Shown here one piece after another: positions 54,248 to 62,292 of a DNA stretch of 64,000 bases. This DNA comes from Ardenticatenaceae bacterium. Its GTDB lineage: Bacteria; Chloroflexota; Anaerolineae; Promineifilales; Promineifilaceae. The DNA lies in NCBI GenBank assembly GCA_020634565.1, contig JACKBN010000001.1, forward strand, positions 124,001 to 188,000, read 5' to 3'. The position numbers and the translations under genes are program-made. Position 1 is the first letter of the stretch; every line of letters begins with the position of its first letter. The notes beneath the pieces were generated by a model that saw nothing but the letters and a program-made list of their open reading frames with translations, was not told the DNA's origin and searched no databases.

Positions 54248-55171
54248 TTATTTTACGGCCGTTTCCGCATAAATCCGCTCAAAATCCTGACGAGTAAACT
54301 GGGCCGCGCCCAGCATGAGCGTGTTGGCCGTGCCCGCCGCCACGCCATACCGGACGGATTCAGCCAGGGAACGGCCGTTGCCAAAGCCAACCACCAACCC
54401 CGCCAGCAGCGAATCCCCCGAACCCACCGCGCTTTTCGCCTCGACAATGGGATTTTGTACGTGAACAATTGTCTTACCTTGCGCCGCAATCGCCCCTTCC
54501 TTGCCCAGCGAAAGCACCACAATCGTCTCATACCGCGTGGAGATTTCGGCTGCCGCTTGGGCAAAATCAGCCAGCGAGGTTAATTCCCGCTGCGCCAACA
54601 CCGCCACTTCCGTTTCATTCGGCTTGACGAGGAACGGTTTGGCGGCCACGCCTTGCAAAAGTGCCTCTTTGCTGCTGTCCAAGAACGCGGGCACACCAGC
54701 CTTGTGCGCTAGTTCAATCAGCTGAGCATAAAAATCAGTCGGTACGCCAGGGGGCATAGAGCCGGAGAGGGTAACGGCCGTATACTTCCCCACCGTCGCC
54801 TCAAACAACGCCAACATCTCCCCCACCTTTTCCGGCGGCACCCCATCCCCCTTCTCGTAAATTTCCGTCAGCACCTGGCTGCTGCTGTCCAAAATGGAGA
54901 GGCAGGTGCGCGACTCAAACGCCGTGTAGACAAAATCGGTGCCGATGCCTTCCTGCTGCAAGCCGTTCTCGATAAACTGCCCCGCCGTACCGCCCACCCA
55001 GCCGGTGACCACCGGGGCTTCGCCCAGCAGCTTGAGCGCGCGAGCCACGTTGCACCCCTTGCCGCCCGGCAGCATTTTGATCAGCTCAGGACGGTGGATT
55101 TGGCCCAGTTGGAAGGTGTTGATAACGGCCGTTTTATCAATCGCCGCATTCAAATTCACACAGAGAATCAT
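54248..55171 (-). CDS. PfkB-family sugar-phosphate kinase (1-phosphofructokinase/tagatose-6-P kinase type)
   Basis: A 307-residue ribokinase-fold enzyme. The N-terminus MILCVNLNAAIDKT, the GGKGCNVARAL motif and the C-terminal anion hole AVGSGDSLLAG define the FruK/LacC branch. It would phosphorylate a ketohexose phosphate to the bisphosphate with ATP. The gene overlaps the bisphosphate aldolase gene by four bases (ATGA), so the two consecutive steps are translationally coupled. It is last in the left arm of the LacI regulon. Confidence 0.88.
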   Translation of the reverse strand: MILCVNLNAAIDKTAVINTFQLGQIHRPELIKMLPGGKGCNVARALKLLGEAPVVTGWVGGTAGQFIENGLQQEGIGTDFVYTAFESRTCLSILDSSSQVLTEIYEKGDGVPPEKVGEMLALFEATVGKYTAVTLSGSMPPGVPTDFYAQLIELAHKAGVPAFLDSSKEALLQGVAAKPFLVKPNETEVAVLAQRELTSLADFAQAAAEISTRYETIVVLSLGKEGAIAAQGKTIVHVQNPIVEAKSAVGSGDSLLAGLVVGFGNGRSLAESVRYGVAAGTANTLMLGAAQFTRQDFERIYAETAVK

Positions 55172-56037
55172 GCCTTACCCGCTGCCCCCACAAAGCGAAT
55201 GCGCTCCCGCACCGCCTCAACCTGTGCCGCCCGCCCCGGCCCCAAATATTTTCGCGGATCGACCAGTTCACCATCGGCCGCCAAAACCTCGCGCACTGCA
55301 CCGGTAAATGCCTTGCCCAGCTGCGTAGCAATGTTGATTTTGGCCAGGCCATGTTTGATGCCCTCAGCAATATCTTCATTGTTCACGCCAGACGAGCCGT
55401 GCAAAACCAGCGGCGTCTCCACCCGTGCCCGAATCGCCTGCAGCCGTGCCAAATCCAGTGAGACCGACTTGTCCTTCAGCCCATGCACCGATCCCAAGGC
55501 AATCGCCAGAATATCAATGCCCGTCGCCTGGACAAACGTTTCTGCCTCGTCTGGCGTCGTCAGCGCAATCTCGTTGGGGTCGTAGGCCGCGCCGTCTGGC
55601 TTGGGCACCTCGCCAATTTCCGCTTCCATGCAGACGCCCGCGTCATGGGCAATCGCGCACAGCCGCTTGGTCGTGGCGATGTTCTCCGCAAACGGCAAAT
55701 AATCGCCATCAAACATCACCGAGGTAAAACCCAAAGCAATCGCTTGCAGCACCTCATTTTCGTTGGCGTGGTCCAGATGCAGCGACACCGGCACGTCCAC
55801 GCTGGCCGCCGCTACCTGACCCAAGGCCGCCATGTACTGCAAGCCGCGAATTTCGCTGCCGCTACCAACATATTGCAGCGCACGGTGGCTCACTTGAATA
55901 ATCACCGGCGCGTTTTCGGCCTGCGCACCCAGCACAATCGCCTGCATTTGCTCCATCGTGTTGGCGTTAAAGGCGGCGATGGCATAGCCTTCCCGATGCG
56001 CTTCTTGAATCCAGGGGTAAACGTTTTGCAGCGTCAT
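55168..56037 (-). CDS. Class II fructose/tagatose-bisphosphate aldolase
   Basis: A 289-residue zinc aldolase. The expected motifs are present: SLHLDHANE with the catalytic Asp and a zinc His, the EAEIGEV glutamate, ALGSVHG and VLHGSSG zinc His residues, and the NIATQL phosphate site. It would cleave a ketohexose bisphosphate to dihydroxyacetone phosphate and glyceraldehyde 3-phosphate. It overlaps both neighbours by four bases, and the product of the downstream PfkB kinase is its likely substrate. Fructose, tagatose or another epimer cannot be distinguished. Confidence 0.92.
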   Translation of the reverse strand: MTLQNVYPWIQEAHREGYAIAAFNANTMEQMQAIVLGAQAENAPVIIQVSHRALQYVGSGSEIRGLQYMAALGQVAAASVDVPVSLHLDHANENEVLQAIALGFTSVMFDGDYLPFAENIATTKRLCAIAHDAGVCMEAEIGEVPKPDGAAYDPNEIALTTPDEAETFVQATGIDILAIALGSVHGLKDKSVSLDLARLQAIRARVETPLVLHGSSGVNNEDIAEGIKHGLAKINIATQLGKAFTGAVREVLAADGELVDPRKYLGPGRAAQVEAVRERIRFVGAAGKA

Positions 56038-57083
56038 GCGTCGGCTCCTTCAGGGTACAGAATGATTTTGCGATGGATCAGGCTGTGATCGCCAATTTGG
56101 GCAAAAACAGCGGGCGTTTCGGCCAAAGAATAACGGTGGGAAATCATCGTGTCCATGTCCAGGCCGCCGTCCAGCAGCGCCGCCACCGTCTCCGTCCACT
56201 CGTGCCCCGGAAATGGTGCTGAGTAGGACATGAAGCAGCCGATGATGCTCAGTTCACGGCGCATCATGTTTTCAATGAAGGCCATCGGCAGCGATTTGTC
56301 GAGGGGCTGATTGCCGCCGCAAATCACCTTGCCGCGCGGCCGTGTTACTGGCACCGACTGTTCCAACGTTTGTGGCACACCCGCCGCTTCCAAAGAAATG
56401 TCTACGCCATCACCAGTTAACCGGCGCACTTCGGCCACCACGTCATCGCGCAGCGGATTGAGGGTAACATGTGCACCCAATTTCTGGGCGGTGGCTAAAT
56501 TCTCATCAGAAATGTCGGTGCAGATGATGAGGCTGGCACCCAAAATGCGCAGCCACTGCACGATCATCAGGCCAATCGAACCGGCACCAAAGACAACGGC
56601 CGTTTGCCCAGCCTCAAAATCTCCCAACGCCAACATATGCCGCGCCACCGTCGAGGGTTCAATCAGCGCCACATGCTCAAATGGCAGTTCATCCGGCACG
56701 ATGAGCACATTCCGCTCCGGCAGTTCCAGGTAATCGGCAAAGCCACCCGCCTGCCGCGAACCAATAAAGGAATAGCTGTGGCAGGCGGAGTAAAGGCCGC
56801 GCTGGCACTGTTCACATGCAAAACAGGGTACTACCGGAATCACTGACGCATGTTTGCCAATTAGTTCTTCGCTGACACCTTCACCCACGCTTTCAATGAC
56901 GCCCGCGCACTCATGCCCCAGCACAATCGGGTACATGCGGTGGCCCGACACATAGCGCTTAATATCCGAGCCGCAAATGGAGACGGCTTTCACCTGCAAC
57001 CGGACGTGGCCCGGCTCAGGCGCAGGCGTCGGCACCTCTTTGTAGGTCATGACGCCCTGGTTTTCTAAGATTGCTGCTTTCAT
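56034..57083 (-). CDS. Zinc-dependent alcohol (polyol) dehydrogenase
   Basis: A 349-residue medium-chain dehydrogenase. The start at 57083 (MKAAILENQG) has GGAG upstream; an earlier in-frame start falls in a palindromic repeat. Catalytic zinc ligands lie in SICGSDIKRY and GHECAG, structural zinc in CFACEQCQRGLYSAC, and the NAD-binding GAGSIG motif follows. It is related to galactitol-1-phosphate, sorbitol and threonine dehydrogenases. Oxidation of a polyol or polyol phosphate to a ketose is the likely reaction and would feed the kinases and aldolase beside it. It overlaps the aldolase gene by four bases. Confidence 0.88.
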   Translation of the reverse strand: MKAAILENQGVMTYKEVPTPAPEPGHVRLQVKAVSICGSDIKRYVSGHRMYPIVLGHECAGVIESVGEGVSEELIGKHASVIPVVPCFACEQCQRGLYSACHSYSFIGSRQAGGFADYLELPERNVLIVPDELPFEHVALIEPSTVARHMLALGDFEAGQTAVVFGAGSIGLMIVQWLRILGASLIICTDISDENLATAQKLGAHVTLNPLRDDVVAEVRRLTGDGVDISLEAAGVPQTLEQSVPVTRPRGKVICGGNQPLDKSLPMAFIENMMRRELSIIGCFMSYSAPFPGHEWTETVAALLDGGLDMDTMISHRYSLAETPAVFAQIGDHSLIHRKIILYPEGADA

Positions 57084-57100
57084 TTGGTTCTCCAGTACGC

Positions 57101-57133
57101 AGGTGACAGGCACTTCAAAAGTGCCTGTCACCT
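57101..57133. repeat. Palindromic repeat overlapping a stop codon
   Basis: Perfect 15-base arms (AGGTGACAGGCACTT at 57101-57115 and its complement at 57119-57133) with a three-base loop. It lies between the FGGY kinase and dehydrogenase genes, and its right arm contains the kinase stop codon (57128-57130). It resembles a mobile intergenic palindrome. As RNA it would form a very stable hairpin inside the operon and could lower expression of downstream genes. Confidence 0.8.
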
Positions 57134-58675
57134 AAAATTTTGTTGAATACGATCCAGGTCAGCAAAATCGTCTAGCAGCTTGCGCGAGACGCTGCGATAC
57201 ACCTGGAAAAGTTCCTGATAATGCGCGTGGTTGGTGGGCGAAGGTTCATAAATTCGCCGCTTGGGCAGCAAGGAATTAACACAGTCGCCAATGTCATCTA
57301 CCAAACCCACCGCGTGCGCCGTCATGGCAAAGAGGCCCAAGCCGTGCCCTCCTTCACCACCATCAGCACGTTGGGCCACGACAAACGGCCGTCCATACAC
57401 ATCCGCCTTGATTTGGCACCAAACCACACTTTGGGTTGCGCCGCCCGCCCCCAAATATTCGTCCACCGTCACACCGTGTTCAGCGGCAACCTGCAAATTG
57501 TCGTACACAGCGAAGGCGCAGCCTTCCATGATGGCCCGCAGCATGTCGGCGCGTGTCGTGCTGTAGGAAAGGCCGAAAAAGACGCCGCGCGCCACGCTAC
57601 TCCACAACGGCGTACGCTCACCCGCCATGTAGGGCAAAAAGATGAGTCCGTTGGCGCCGGGAGGCGACTGGTTGGCTTGCAAACTAAACAGTTCGAATGG
57701 ATTTTGCTGGATGAGGGGAGATACGGCCGTTTCCACCTGCCCCAACTGATCGCGAAACCAACCCAACGAACCGCCGCCCACCGTGCCCGCCGCCAAAATA
57801 TACTGCCCCGGCACCACGTGATGGGAAAAAATCAGGCGCGGCTCCACCACCACCCGATCCAGGCTGATGCCCAGTCCGCCGGCCTGCCCGCCCTGCTCGT
57901 TGGTCTGGCCGGGTCGCGTCACGCCAGAACCCAACGCCCCCACCACCGCATCCAAACAGCCCGCGATGACGGGAATGCCCGTGCGCAAACCGGTGTCGGC
58001 CGCCGCTTGGGCCGTGACGGTGCCCACGATTTCGGTTGGCGGGCACAAACGAGGCATCTTTTCCAGCGGCACGCCAATTTTGGCTGCGGCCGTTTCATCC
58101 CACCGCTCGTTGTGGATGTCGAAAAAGTGGTAGCCGTACGCTTGCGTAAAGTCGCAGATGAACTCGCCCGTAAAACGCGCGGTGATAAAGCCAGTTGCTT
58201 CCACAAATTTGTGCGCCGCATCAAAGATGTCCGGCTTGTGTTTGCGCAGCCAGAGCAGCTTGGGCGTGATGTACGCTTCATCCAGCGGATTAGCCGACAG
58301 ATTGACAAACCGCTCTGCTTCGGGCTGGCTTTTCAACCAGGCAGTCTCTTCTTCCGCCCGACGATCCAACCAGATCATCGCCGGGGCCAGTGGCTGGACG
58401 GCCGTATCTACTGGAATGAGCGTCCAGCTAATCGCATCTACACCGATGCCCACAATCTCGTCTGCCCGAATCCCAGCCCGGCTCACCACCTGTTCAATGG
58501 TGTCGCAAACGGCCTGCCACCAAATGTTGGCATCAATTTCGGCCCACAATGGTTCGGGACGATGGAGCGGATAGGCGGCGGTGGCTTCGGCTAACACGGT
58601 GCCGTCCTGGTTCCAAACGGCCGTTTTCGTACTCGAAGTCCCCACATCCACAGTTAAAATCATTTGCTGCGCCAT
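57128..58675 (-). CDS. FGGY-family carbohydrate kinase, xylulokinase-like
   Basis: A 515-residue kinase. The ATG at 58675 begins MAQQMILTVDVGTSSTK, the usual FGGY start, with AGGGGG upstream; an earlier start would overlap the aldo/keto reductase gene. Other motifs are the DAISWTLIPVD region, the ILAAGTVGGGSLGWF segment and YLGAGGATQSVVWCQIKAD near the C-terminus, close to xylulokinases and gluconokinases. It would phosphorylate a ketose made by the neighbouring dehydrogenase. The last codons lie inside a palindromic repeat, which may have replaced the original C-terminus. Confidence 0.88.
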   Translation of the reverse strand: MAQQMILTVDVGTSSTKTAVWNQDGTVLAEATAAYPLHRPEPLWAEIDANIWWQAVCDTIEQVVSRAGIRADEIVGIGVDAISWTLIPVDTAVQPLAPAMIWLDRRAEEETAWLKSQPEAERFVNLSANPLDEAYITPKLLWLRKHKPDIFDAAHKFVEATGFITARFTGEFICDFTQAYGYHFFDIHNERWDETAAAKIGVPLEKMPRLCPPTEIVGTVTAQAAADTGLRTGIPVIAGCLDAVVGALGSGVTRPGQTNEQGGQAGGLGISLDRVVVEPRLIFSHHVVPGQYILAAGTVGGGSLGWFRDQLGQVETAVSPLIQQNPFELFSLQANQSPPGANGLIFLPYMAGERTPLWSSVARGVFFGLSYSTTRADMLRAIMEGCAFAVYDNLQVAAEHGVTVDEYLGAGGATQSVVWCQIKADVYGRPFVVAQRADGGEGGHGLGLFAMTAHAVGLVDDIGDCVNSLLPKRRIYEPSPTNHAHYQELFQVYRSVSRKLLDDFADLDRIQQNFR

Positions 58676-58683
58676 GCTGCCCC

Positions 58684-59730
58684 CTACTTCGTGGCGATCG
58701 TGCCGTCCACGTCCCACAACGCTTCCCAGCTTTCGGCCCCTTCCCAGAGGAACACCTGCCCTTTGATAAGGCGGCACTGTTTGTCAATGCCCGCAATCGC
58801 GGTCATCTCGTCAGCGGTTAATGGATCGGAAACGGCCGTTTGCAAATTGCTCAAAAAATTGCGTCTTTTGGTCGAAAAAGGAATGGGCACCTGCCCCCGC
58901 TGCACCGCCCACTGCACACAAACCACCGCCGGATGCACGCCCAGCCGCTCGGCAATCGTTACAATCACCGGATCTTCGATGTCTACCGTGTCGTCGGGCG
59001 TCGTGTCGCGCGGCGGTCGCGCTGGCGAGCCAATGGGTGAATACCCAATCGGCACAAGATCATGATCCAGGCAGTATTGAAATAGGTCGGGCTGCTGAAA
59101 ATGGGGATGCAGTTCCATCTCATTGGCCACTGGCTTGATACGGGCGTCGCGCAGCAGCAGCTCCAGCTTCGGTTCCGTCATGTTGGATGTGCCGATGTGC
59201 TTCACCAGCCCCATATCCACCAGCTTTTCTAGCTGCCGCCACGTTTTCATGTAGTTTTCGTGAATGTAAGGAATGGCGTGGGGGTCACGGGCGTCCACAT
59301 CCACGCCGGGATCGTGATGGTTGGGGAACGGCCAATGAATCAGGTACAGGTCCAAATAATCAAGCTGCAAATCGCGCAGGCTCTTTTGGCAAGCAGGAAT
59401 CACATCCTCCTCGGCATGTTTGTCATTCCACAATTTGGAGGTAATCCACAATTCTTCGCGCTTTACCAGCCCGCTGGCCAGCACTTCTTGCAAACTTTTG
59501 CCGATGAGATGCTCGTTGCCGTAAACGGCCGCACAATCAATGTGCCGGTAGCCCACCGCAATGGCCTCTTTAACGGCCGTTGCAATCGCCTCGCCCGAAA
59601 CGCTGTCCGAACCAAATGTGCCCAAACCGACTACGGGCATTTTGGCGCCGCTGGCCACCACCTTAACCGGTACCTCCGCCGGATTAACGCCATCTGCTGC
59701 TATTGAAAAAGGAGTTTTATTTTCCATCAT
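58684..59730 (-). CDS. Aldo/keto reductase, first gene of the LacI-controlled left arm
   Basis: A 348-residue AKR. Catalytic Asp and Tyr lie in HIDCAAVYGNE, Lys in TSKLWN and His in LIHWPFP; the C-terminal NADPH-binding part is complete. Two ATGs are adjacent (59730 and 59727), and GGGAGGA lies directly before them, so the second is better spaced. It belongs to the classical aldose-reductase branch and would interconvert an aldose and a polyol. It starts the left arm of the divergent regulon; its promoter and operator lie 45-130 bases upstream. The FGGY gene follows after eight bases. Confidence 0.9.
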   Translation of the reverse strand: MMENKTPFSIAADGVNPAEVPVKVVASGAKMPVVGLGTFGSDSVSGEAIATAVKEAIAVGYRHIDCAAVYGNEHLIGKSLQEVLASGLVKREELWITSKLWNDKHAEEDVIPACQKSLRDLQLDYLDLYLIHWPFPNHHDPGVDVDARDPHAIPYIHENYMKTWRQLEKLVDMGLVKHIGTSNMTEPKLELLLRDARIKPVANEMELHPHFQQPDLFQYCLDHDLVPIGYSPIGSPARPPRDTTPDDTVDIEDPVIVTIAERLGVHPAVVCVQWAVQRGQVPIPFSTKRRNFLSNLQTAVSDPLTADEMTAIAGIDKQCRLIKGQVFLWEGAESWEALWDVDGTIATK

Positions 59731-59773
59731 TCCTCCCAGAAATGAGTGCTAAAGTGAGCCAATCCTATTGTTA

Positions 59774-59787
59774 TGTTACGCGTAACA
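59774..59787. promoter_or_regulatory. LacI-family operator O1 (perfect palindrome)
   Basis: TGTTACGCGTAACA, a perfect 14-base palindrome with the central CG typical of LacI/GalR operators. It lies in the leader of the left-arm operon, about 40 bases downstream of its predicted start point, where bound repressor would block elongation. Confidence 0.8.
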
Positions 59788-59832
59788 CAAAACCGCAAAA
59801 AAAACGGCCGTTTCTCTTCCACCCTGCACAAG

Positions 59833-59860
59833 ATTATAAAATTTACTCGCCTGCTGTCAA
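59833..59860 (-). promoter_or_regulatory. Consensus promoter of the left sugar-catabolic arm
   Basis: On the minus strand: TTGACA (59855-59860), 16 bases, TATAAT (59833-59838). Both hexamers are perfect consensus. It drives the aldo/keto reductase, FGGY kinase, dehydrogenase, aldolase and PfkB genes. Confidence 0.85.
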
Positions 59861-59903
59861 CCGAAAAACGAATTTGCTCTCGTTTGATTTCCACAAAAAT
59901 CTA

Positions 59904-59931
59904 TTGACTTTCATTAGGCAATAGTTATAAT
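59904..59931 (+). promoter_or_regulatory. Promoter of the lacI-type gene
   Basis: TTGACT (59904-59909), 16 bases, TATAAT (59926-59931). The -10 abuts operator O2, so repressor binding would occlude the start point and give negative autoregulation. Confidence 0.85.
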
Positions 59932-59958
59932 GTTACCCATAACATGTTACGCGTATCA
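59931..59958. promoter_or_regulatory. Abutting LacI-family operators O2 and O3
   Basis: TGTTACCCATAACA (59931-59944) and TGTTACGCGTATCA (59945-59958) stand head to tail without a gap. Each differs from the perfect palindrome O1 at one or a few positions. They cover the predicted start point of the lacI-type gene. The distance to O1 (about 157-171 bases, centre to centre) would allow repression by looping across both promoters. Confidence 0.8.
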
Positions 59959-59981
59959 CTTTCTGCACTGAAAGGAGAAAA

Positions 59982-61007
59982 ATGCCCACTATACGCGATG
60001 TTGCCAAAAGAGCAGGAGTTGCCACCATGACCGTCTCGCGTGTCATCAACAACTCAGGGTATGTCAGCGACACCACCCGCTCCAAGGTTGAAGCCGCCAT
60101 TAATGAGCTTGGCTATGTGCCCAACATGCTGGGGCCAAGCCTGCGCTTTAACCAGACCAACACCCTTGCCCTCGTTCTCACTGACATCACCAACCCATTC
60201 TGGACCACCCTGGCCCGTGGCGTTGAAGATGCCGCACATGAAAAAGGGTACAGCGTGATCCTGTGCAACACCGACGAATCTCTGGAAAAACAAGACCAAT
60301 ACCTCACGATGCTGCTCAAACGGCGTATAGATGGGCTGCTCTTTGTCCCGGCAGGTGATAAAGCCGAGCCTGTGCGTCTGATACAACAGCAAAATGTGGC
60401 CGTGGTCATTTTAGACCGAAACATCCCCCACGTAGACGTAGACATTGTGCGGGGAGATTCATTCGATGGCGCCTATCAGCTCACCAAACATCTTATCGAA
60501 TTGGGCCACAGAGAGATTGTCATTTTGTCCGGCCCCCAAAACATTTCCACCTCTGTAGAACGGGTTGAAGGGTTTCGTCAGGCCATGAAAGAAGCGAACC
60601 TGCCCCTCAACCCCAACAGCATTCATTGGGGAAACTTTAGCCAAAATTTGGGCACAGAAATGGCCAGGCAAGCACTCAAAGCAATGCCTCGTCCCACGGC
60701 TTTCGTCGCCGTTAACAATTTCATTGCCAATGGTGCCTGGCAATCTATTGACCAGGCTGGCCTGACTGTTCCAGAAGATATTTCGCTGGTTACCTTTGAT
60801 GATATCCCGGCCACCATAACCCCCATCCCCTTCCTCACAGTGGCTGTACAACCAGCATACGAAATGGGTTATCAAGCAGCACATCTGCTGATTGCTCGCC
60901 TTCTTAATGAAGGCCCCGCAGAAAGGCAAGAAATCATTTTGCCGGTTCAGCTGTTTATTCGTCGGTCGAGTGCGCCGCCCCAACCAATCAATACCCCAAT
61001 GCCGTAA
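59982..61007 (+). CDS. LacI/GalR-family transcriptional repressor
   Basis: A 341-residue repressor. The N-terminal HTH and hinge are clear (TIRDVAKRAGVATMTVSRVI, then LGYVPN), followed by a periplasmic-binding-protein-like sugar sensor (ITNPFWTTLARGVEDAA; VTFDDIPATI). AAGGAG is spaced well before the ATG. It lies between the divergent metabolic arm and the ABC importer, with three matching operators in front of it. It is therefore almost certainly the local repressor, released by the imported sugar or its derivative. The right-arm genes start 200 bases after its stop. Confidence 0.95.
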   Translation: MPTIRDVAKRAGVATMTVSRVINNSGYVSDTTRSKVEAAINELGYVPNMLGPSLRFNQTNTLALVLTDITNPFWTTLARGVEDAAHEKGYSVILCNTDESLEKQDQYLTMLLKRRIDGLLFVPAGDKAEPVRLIQQQNVAVVILDRNIPHVDVDIVRGDSFDGAYQLTKHLIELGHREIVILSGPQNISTSVERVEGFRQAMKEANLPLNPNSIHWGNFSQNLGTEMARQALKAMPRPTAFVAVNNFIANGAWQSIDQAGLTVPEDISLVTFDDIPATITPIPFLTVAVQPAYEMGYQAAHLLIARLLNEGPAERQEIILPVQLFIRRSSAPPQPINTPMP

Positions 61008-61209
61008 AAGGGTGGCCCTTTACAGATCGGTCAATGAGGTAGAGGAAGTACGATAAAAATCTACCCGATAGCGAAATGGAGAACGCGCGTATGGTTTGAA
61101 CTGAAACAATAAACTGTTCCATCTATATCAAGCCGGGAGTAGTAACGACAGATTCGCTCGAACTATTTCCCCCCACATTTCTTAAGCGTAAAAGAGGAGA
61201 TTTTTAAGA

Positions 61210-62187
61210 ATGAAAAGCAAACTATCCTTACTGTTGTTGAGCATTTTGATCGCCGTAATGGCTTTGGTTGCTTGTGGCGGCGGTGAAGAAGCCGAAGAGG
61301 CTGCAACCGAATCCGATCAGCCTTATATCGCTATTGTTTCCAAAGGATTTCAGCACCAATTTTGGCAGGCAGTAAAAGCAGGCGCCGAACAAGCTGCTGT
61401 AGATTATGATGTGACCATCACGTTTGAAGGCCCCGAAACAGAATCCCAGGTTGACAAGCAGGTAGAAATGGTACAGGCTGCTCTGGACAAAAATCCGGCC
61501 GCTTTGTGTTTGGCTGCTCTGGATACCCAGGCTTTGATTCCCCAGTTGGAACGCGCCCAGGAAGCTGGCATTCCGGTTGTTGGGTTTGACTCTGGTGTAG
61601 ACAGTGACATTCCGGTTTCTACGGCCGCTACCGACAACATCGCCGCCGCTGCTACGGCTGCCGACAAAATGGCTGAACTGATTGGCGGTTCTGGTCAGGT
61701 TGCTGTTATCGTTCACGACCAAACCAGCCGTACCGGTATCGACCGCCGCGATGGTTTTGTGAACCAAATCGAAGCCCAATACCCGGACATCGAAATTGTT
61801 GACATTCAGTATGGTGGTGGCGATCAGTTGAAATCCACCGACCTGGCAAAAGCGATCATTCAGGCTCATCCCGACCTCAAAGGCTTCTTTGGCGCCAACG
61901 AAGGTTCCATCATTGGTGTGCTGAACGCTGTTAGCGAAATGGGCAAAGAAGGTGACATCGTGGTGATTGGCTATGACTCTGGCCAGCAGCAGATGGACGC
62001 CATTCGCAGCGGTGTGGAAGCTGGCGCTATCACCCAGGATCCCATTGGCATTGGCTACAAATGTGTGGAAGCGGCCGTTAAAGCACTCAACGGCGAAGAT
62101 CTGCCAAAAGAAATCGACACGGGTTTCCACTGGTACGATGCAAACAACATTGACGACGACGCCATCTCACCCTTGTTGTACCAATAA
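61210..62187 (+). CDS. Sugar ABC transporter substrate-binding lipoprotein
   Basis: A 325-residue RbsB-like binding protein. The signal peptide ends in a lipobox, ALVAC, with Cys22 as the lipidation site, followed by an acidic Gly/Glu linker. The mature part is the type I sugar-binding fold (FWQAVKAGAEQAA; QVEMVQAALDKNPAALCLAALD; GVDSDIPVSTAATDN; VVIGYDSG). It captures a monosaccharide or polyol outside the membrane and delivers it to the permease. GAGGAG precedes the ATG. A strong terminator lies directly downstream, consistent with higher expression of this gene than of the ATPase. Confidence 0.93.
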   Translation: MKSKLSLLLLSILIAVMALVACGGGEEAEEAATESDQPYIAIVSKGFQHQFWQAVKAGAEQAAVDYDVTITFEGPETESQVDKQVEMVQAALDKNPAALCLAALDTQALIPQLERAQEAGIPVVGFDSGVDSDIPVSTAATDNIAAAATAADKMAELIGGSGQVAVIVHDQTSRTGIDRRDGFVNQIEAQYPDIEIVDIQYGGGDQLKSTDLAKAIIQAHPDLKGFFGANEGSIIGVLNAVSEMGKEGDIVVIGYDSGQQQMDAIRSGVEAGAITQDPIGIGYKCVEAAVKALNGEDLPKEIDTGFHWYDANNIDDDAISPLLYQ

Positions 62188-62201
62188 GTTCTAACGCTTA
62201 T

Positions 62202-62237
62202 GACCTGCCAGGCATACCAGTCTGGCAGGTCTTTTTT
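62202..62237 (+). terminator. Intra-operon rho-independent terminator/attenuator
   Basis: GACCTGCCAG (62202-62211), a ten-base loop, CTGGCAGGTC (62222-62231) and six T residues. It is a textbook terminator on the plus strand between the binding-protein and ATPase genes. Partial read-through would give the usual excess of binding protein over ATPase and permease. Confidence 0.9.
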
Positions 62238-62292
62238 GAATAAACCAGAGAAGAGCCGCAGCATCCCTTGCTGTGGAGGGAAGAGTAAGAAA

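Larger units (their letters stand above)
5307..59810. repeat. Dispersed palindromic octamer ACGGCCGT (48 copies by eye)
   Basis: First copy at 5307, last at 59803. Examples are 6073, 6933, 15434, 18161, 25475, 29813, 36282, 41327, 47991, 50576, 50993, 51015, 54371, 55125, 57723, 58617 and 59573. About one copy is expected in 64 kb. Copies occur in all three codon phases (encoding Thr-Ala-Val, Asn-Gly-Arg or Arg-Pro-Leu) and between genes, so the constraint acts on DNA rather than protein. Most are extended to AACGGCCGTT on one or both sides. None lies in the insertion sequences, in the first 5.3 kb or at 37.0-40.9 kb; density is highest at 46-60 kb. Confidence 0.9.

Noticed and set aside
57221..58594. 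A 457-codon open frame antisense to the FGGY kinase gene
   Set aside because: It mirrors the kinase codon pattern, has a His/Arg-rich composition, no ribosome site and no recognisable domain; the sense frame has all FGGY motifs.
61228..62130. A 300-codon open frame antisense to the sugar-binding lipoprotein
   Set aside because: The sense frame has a signal peptide, lipobox and binding-protein fold; the antisense frame shows no motif and no start signal.
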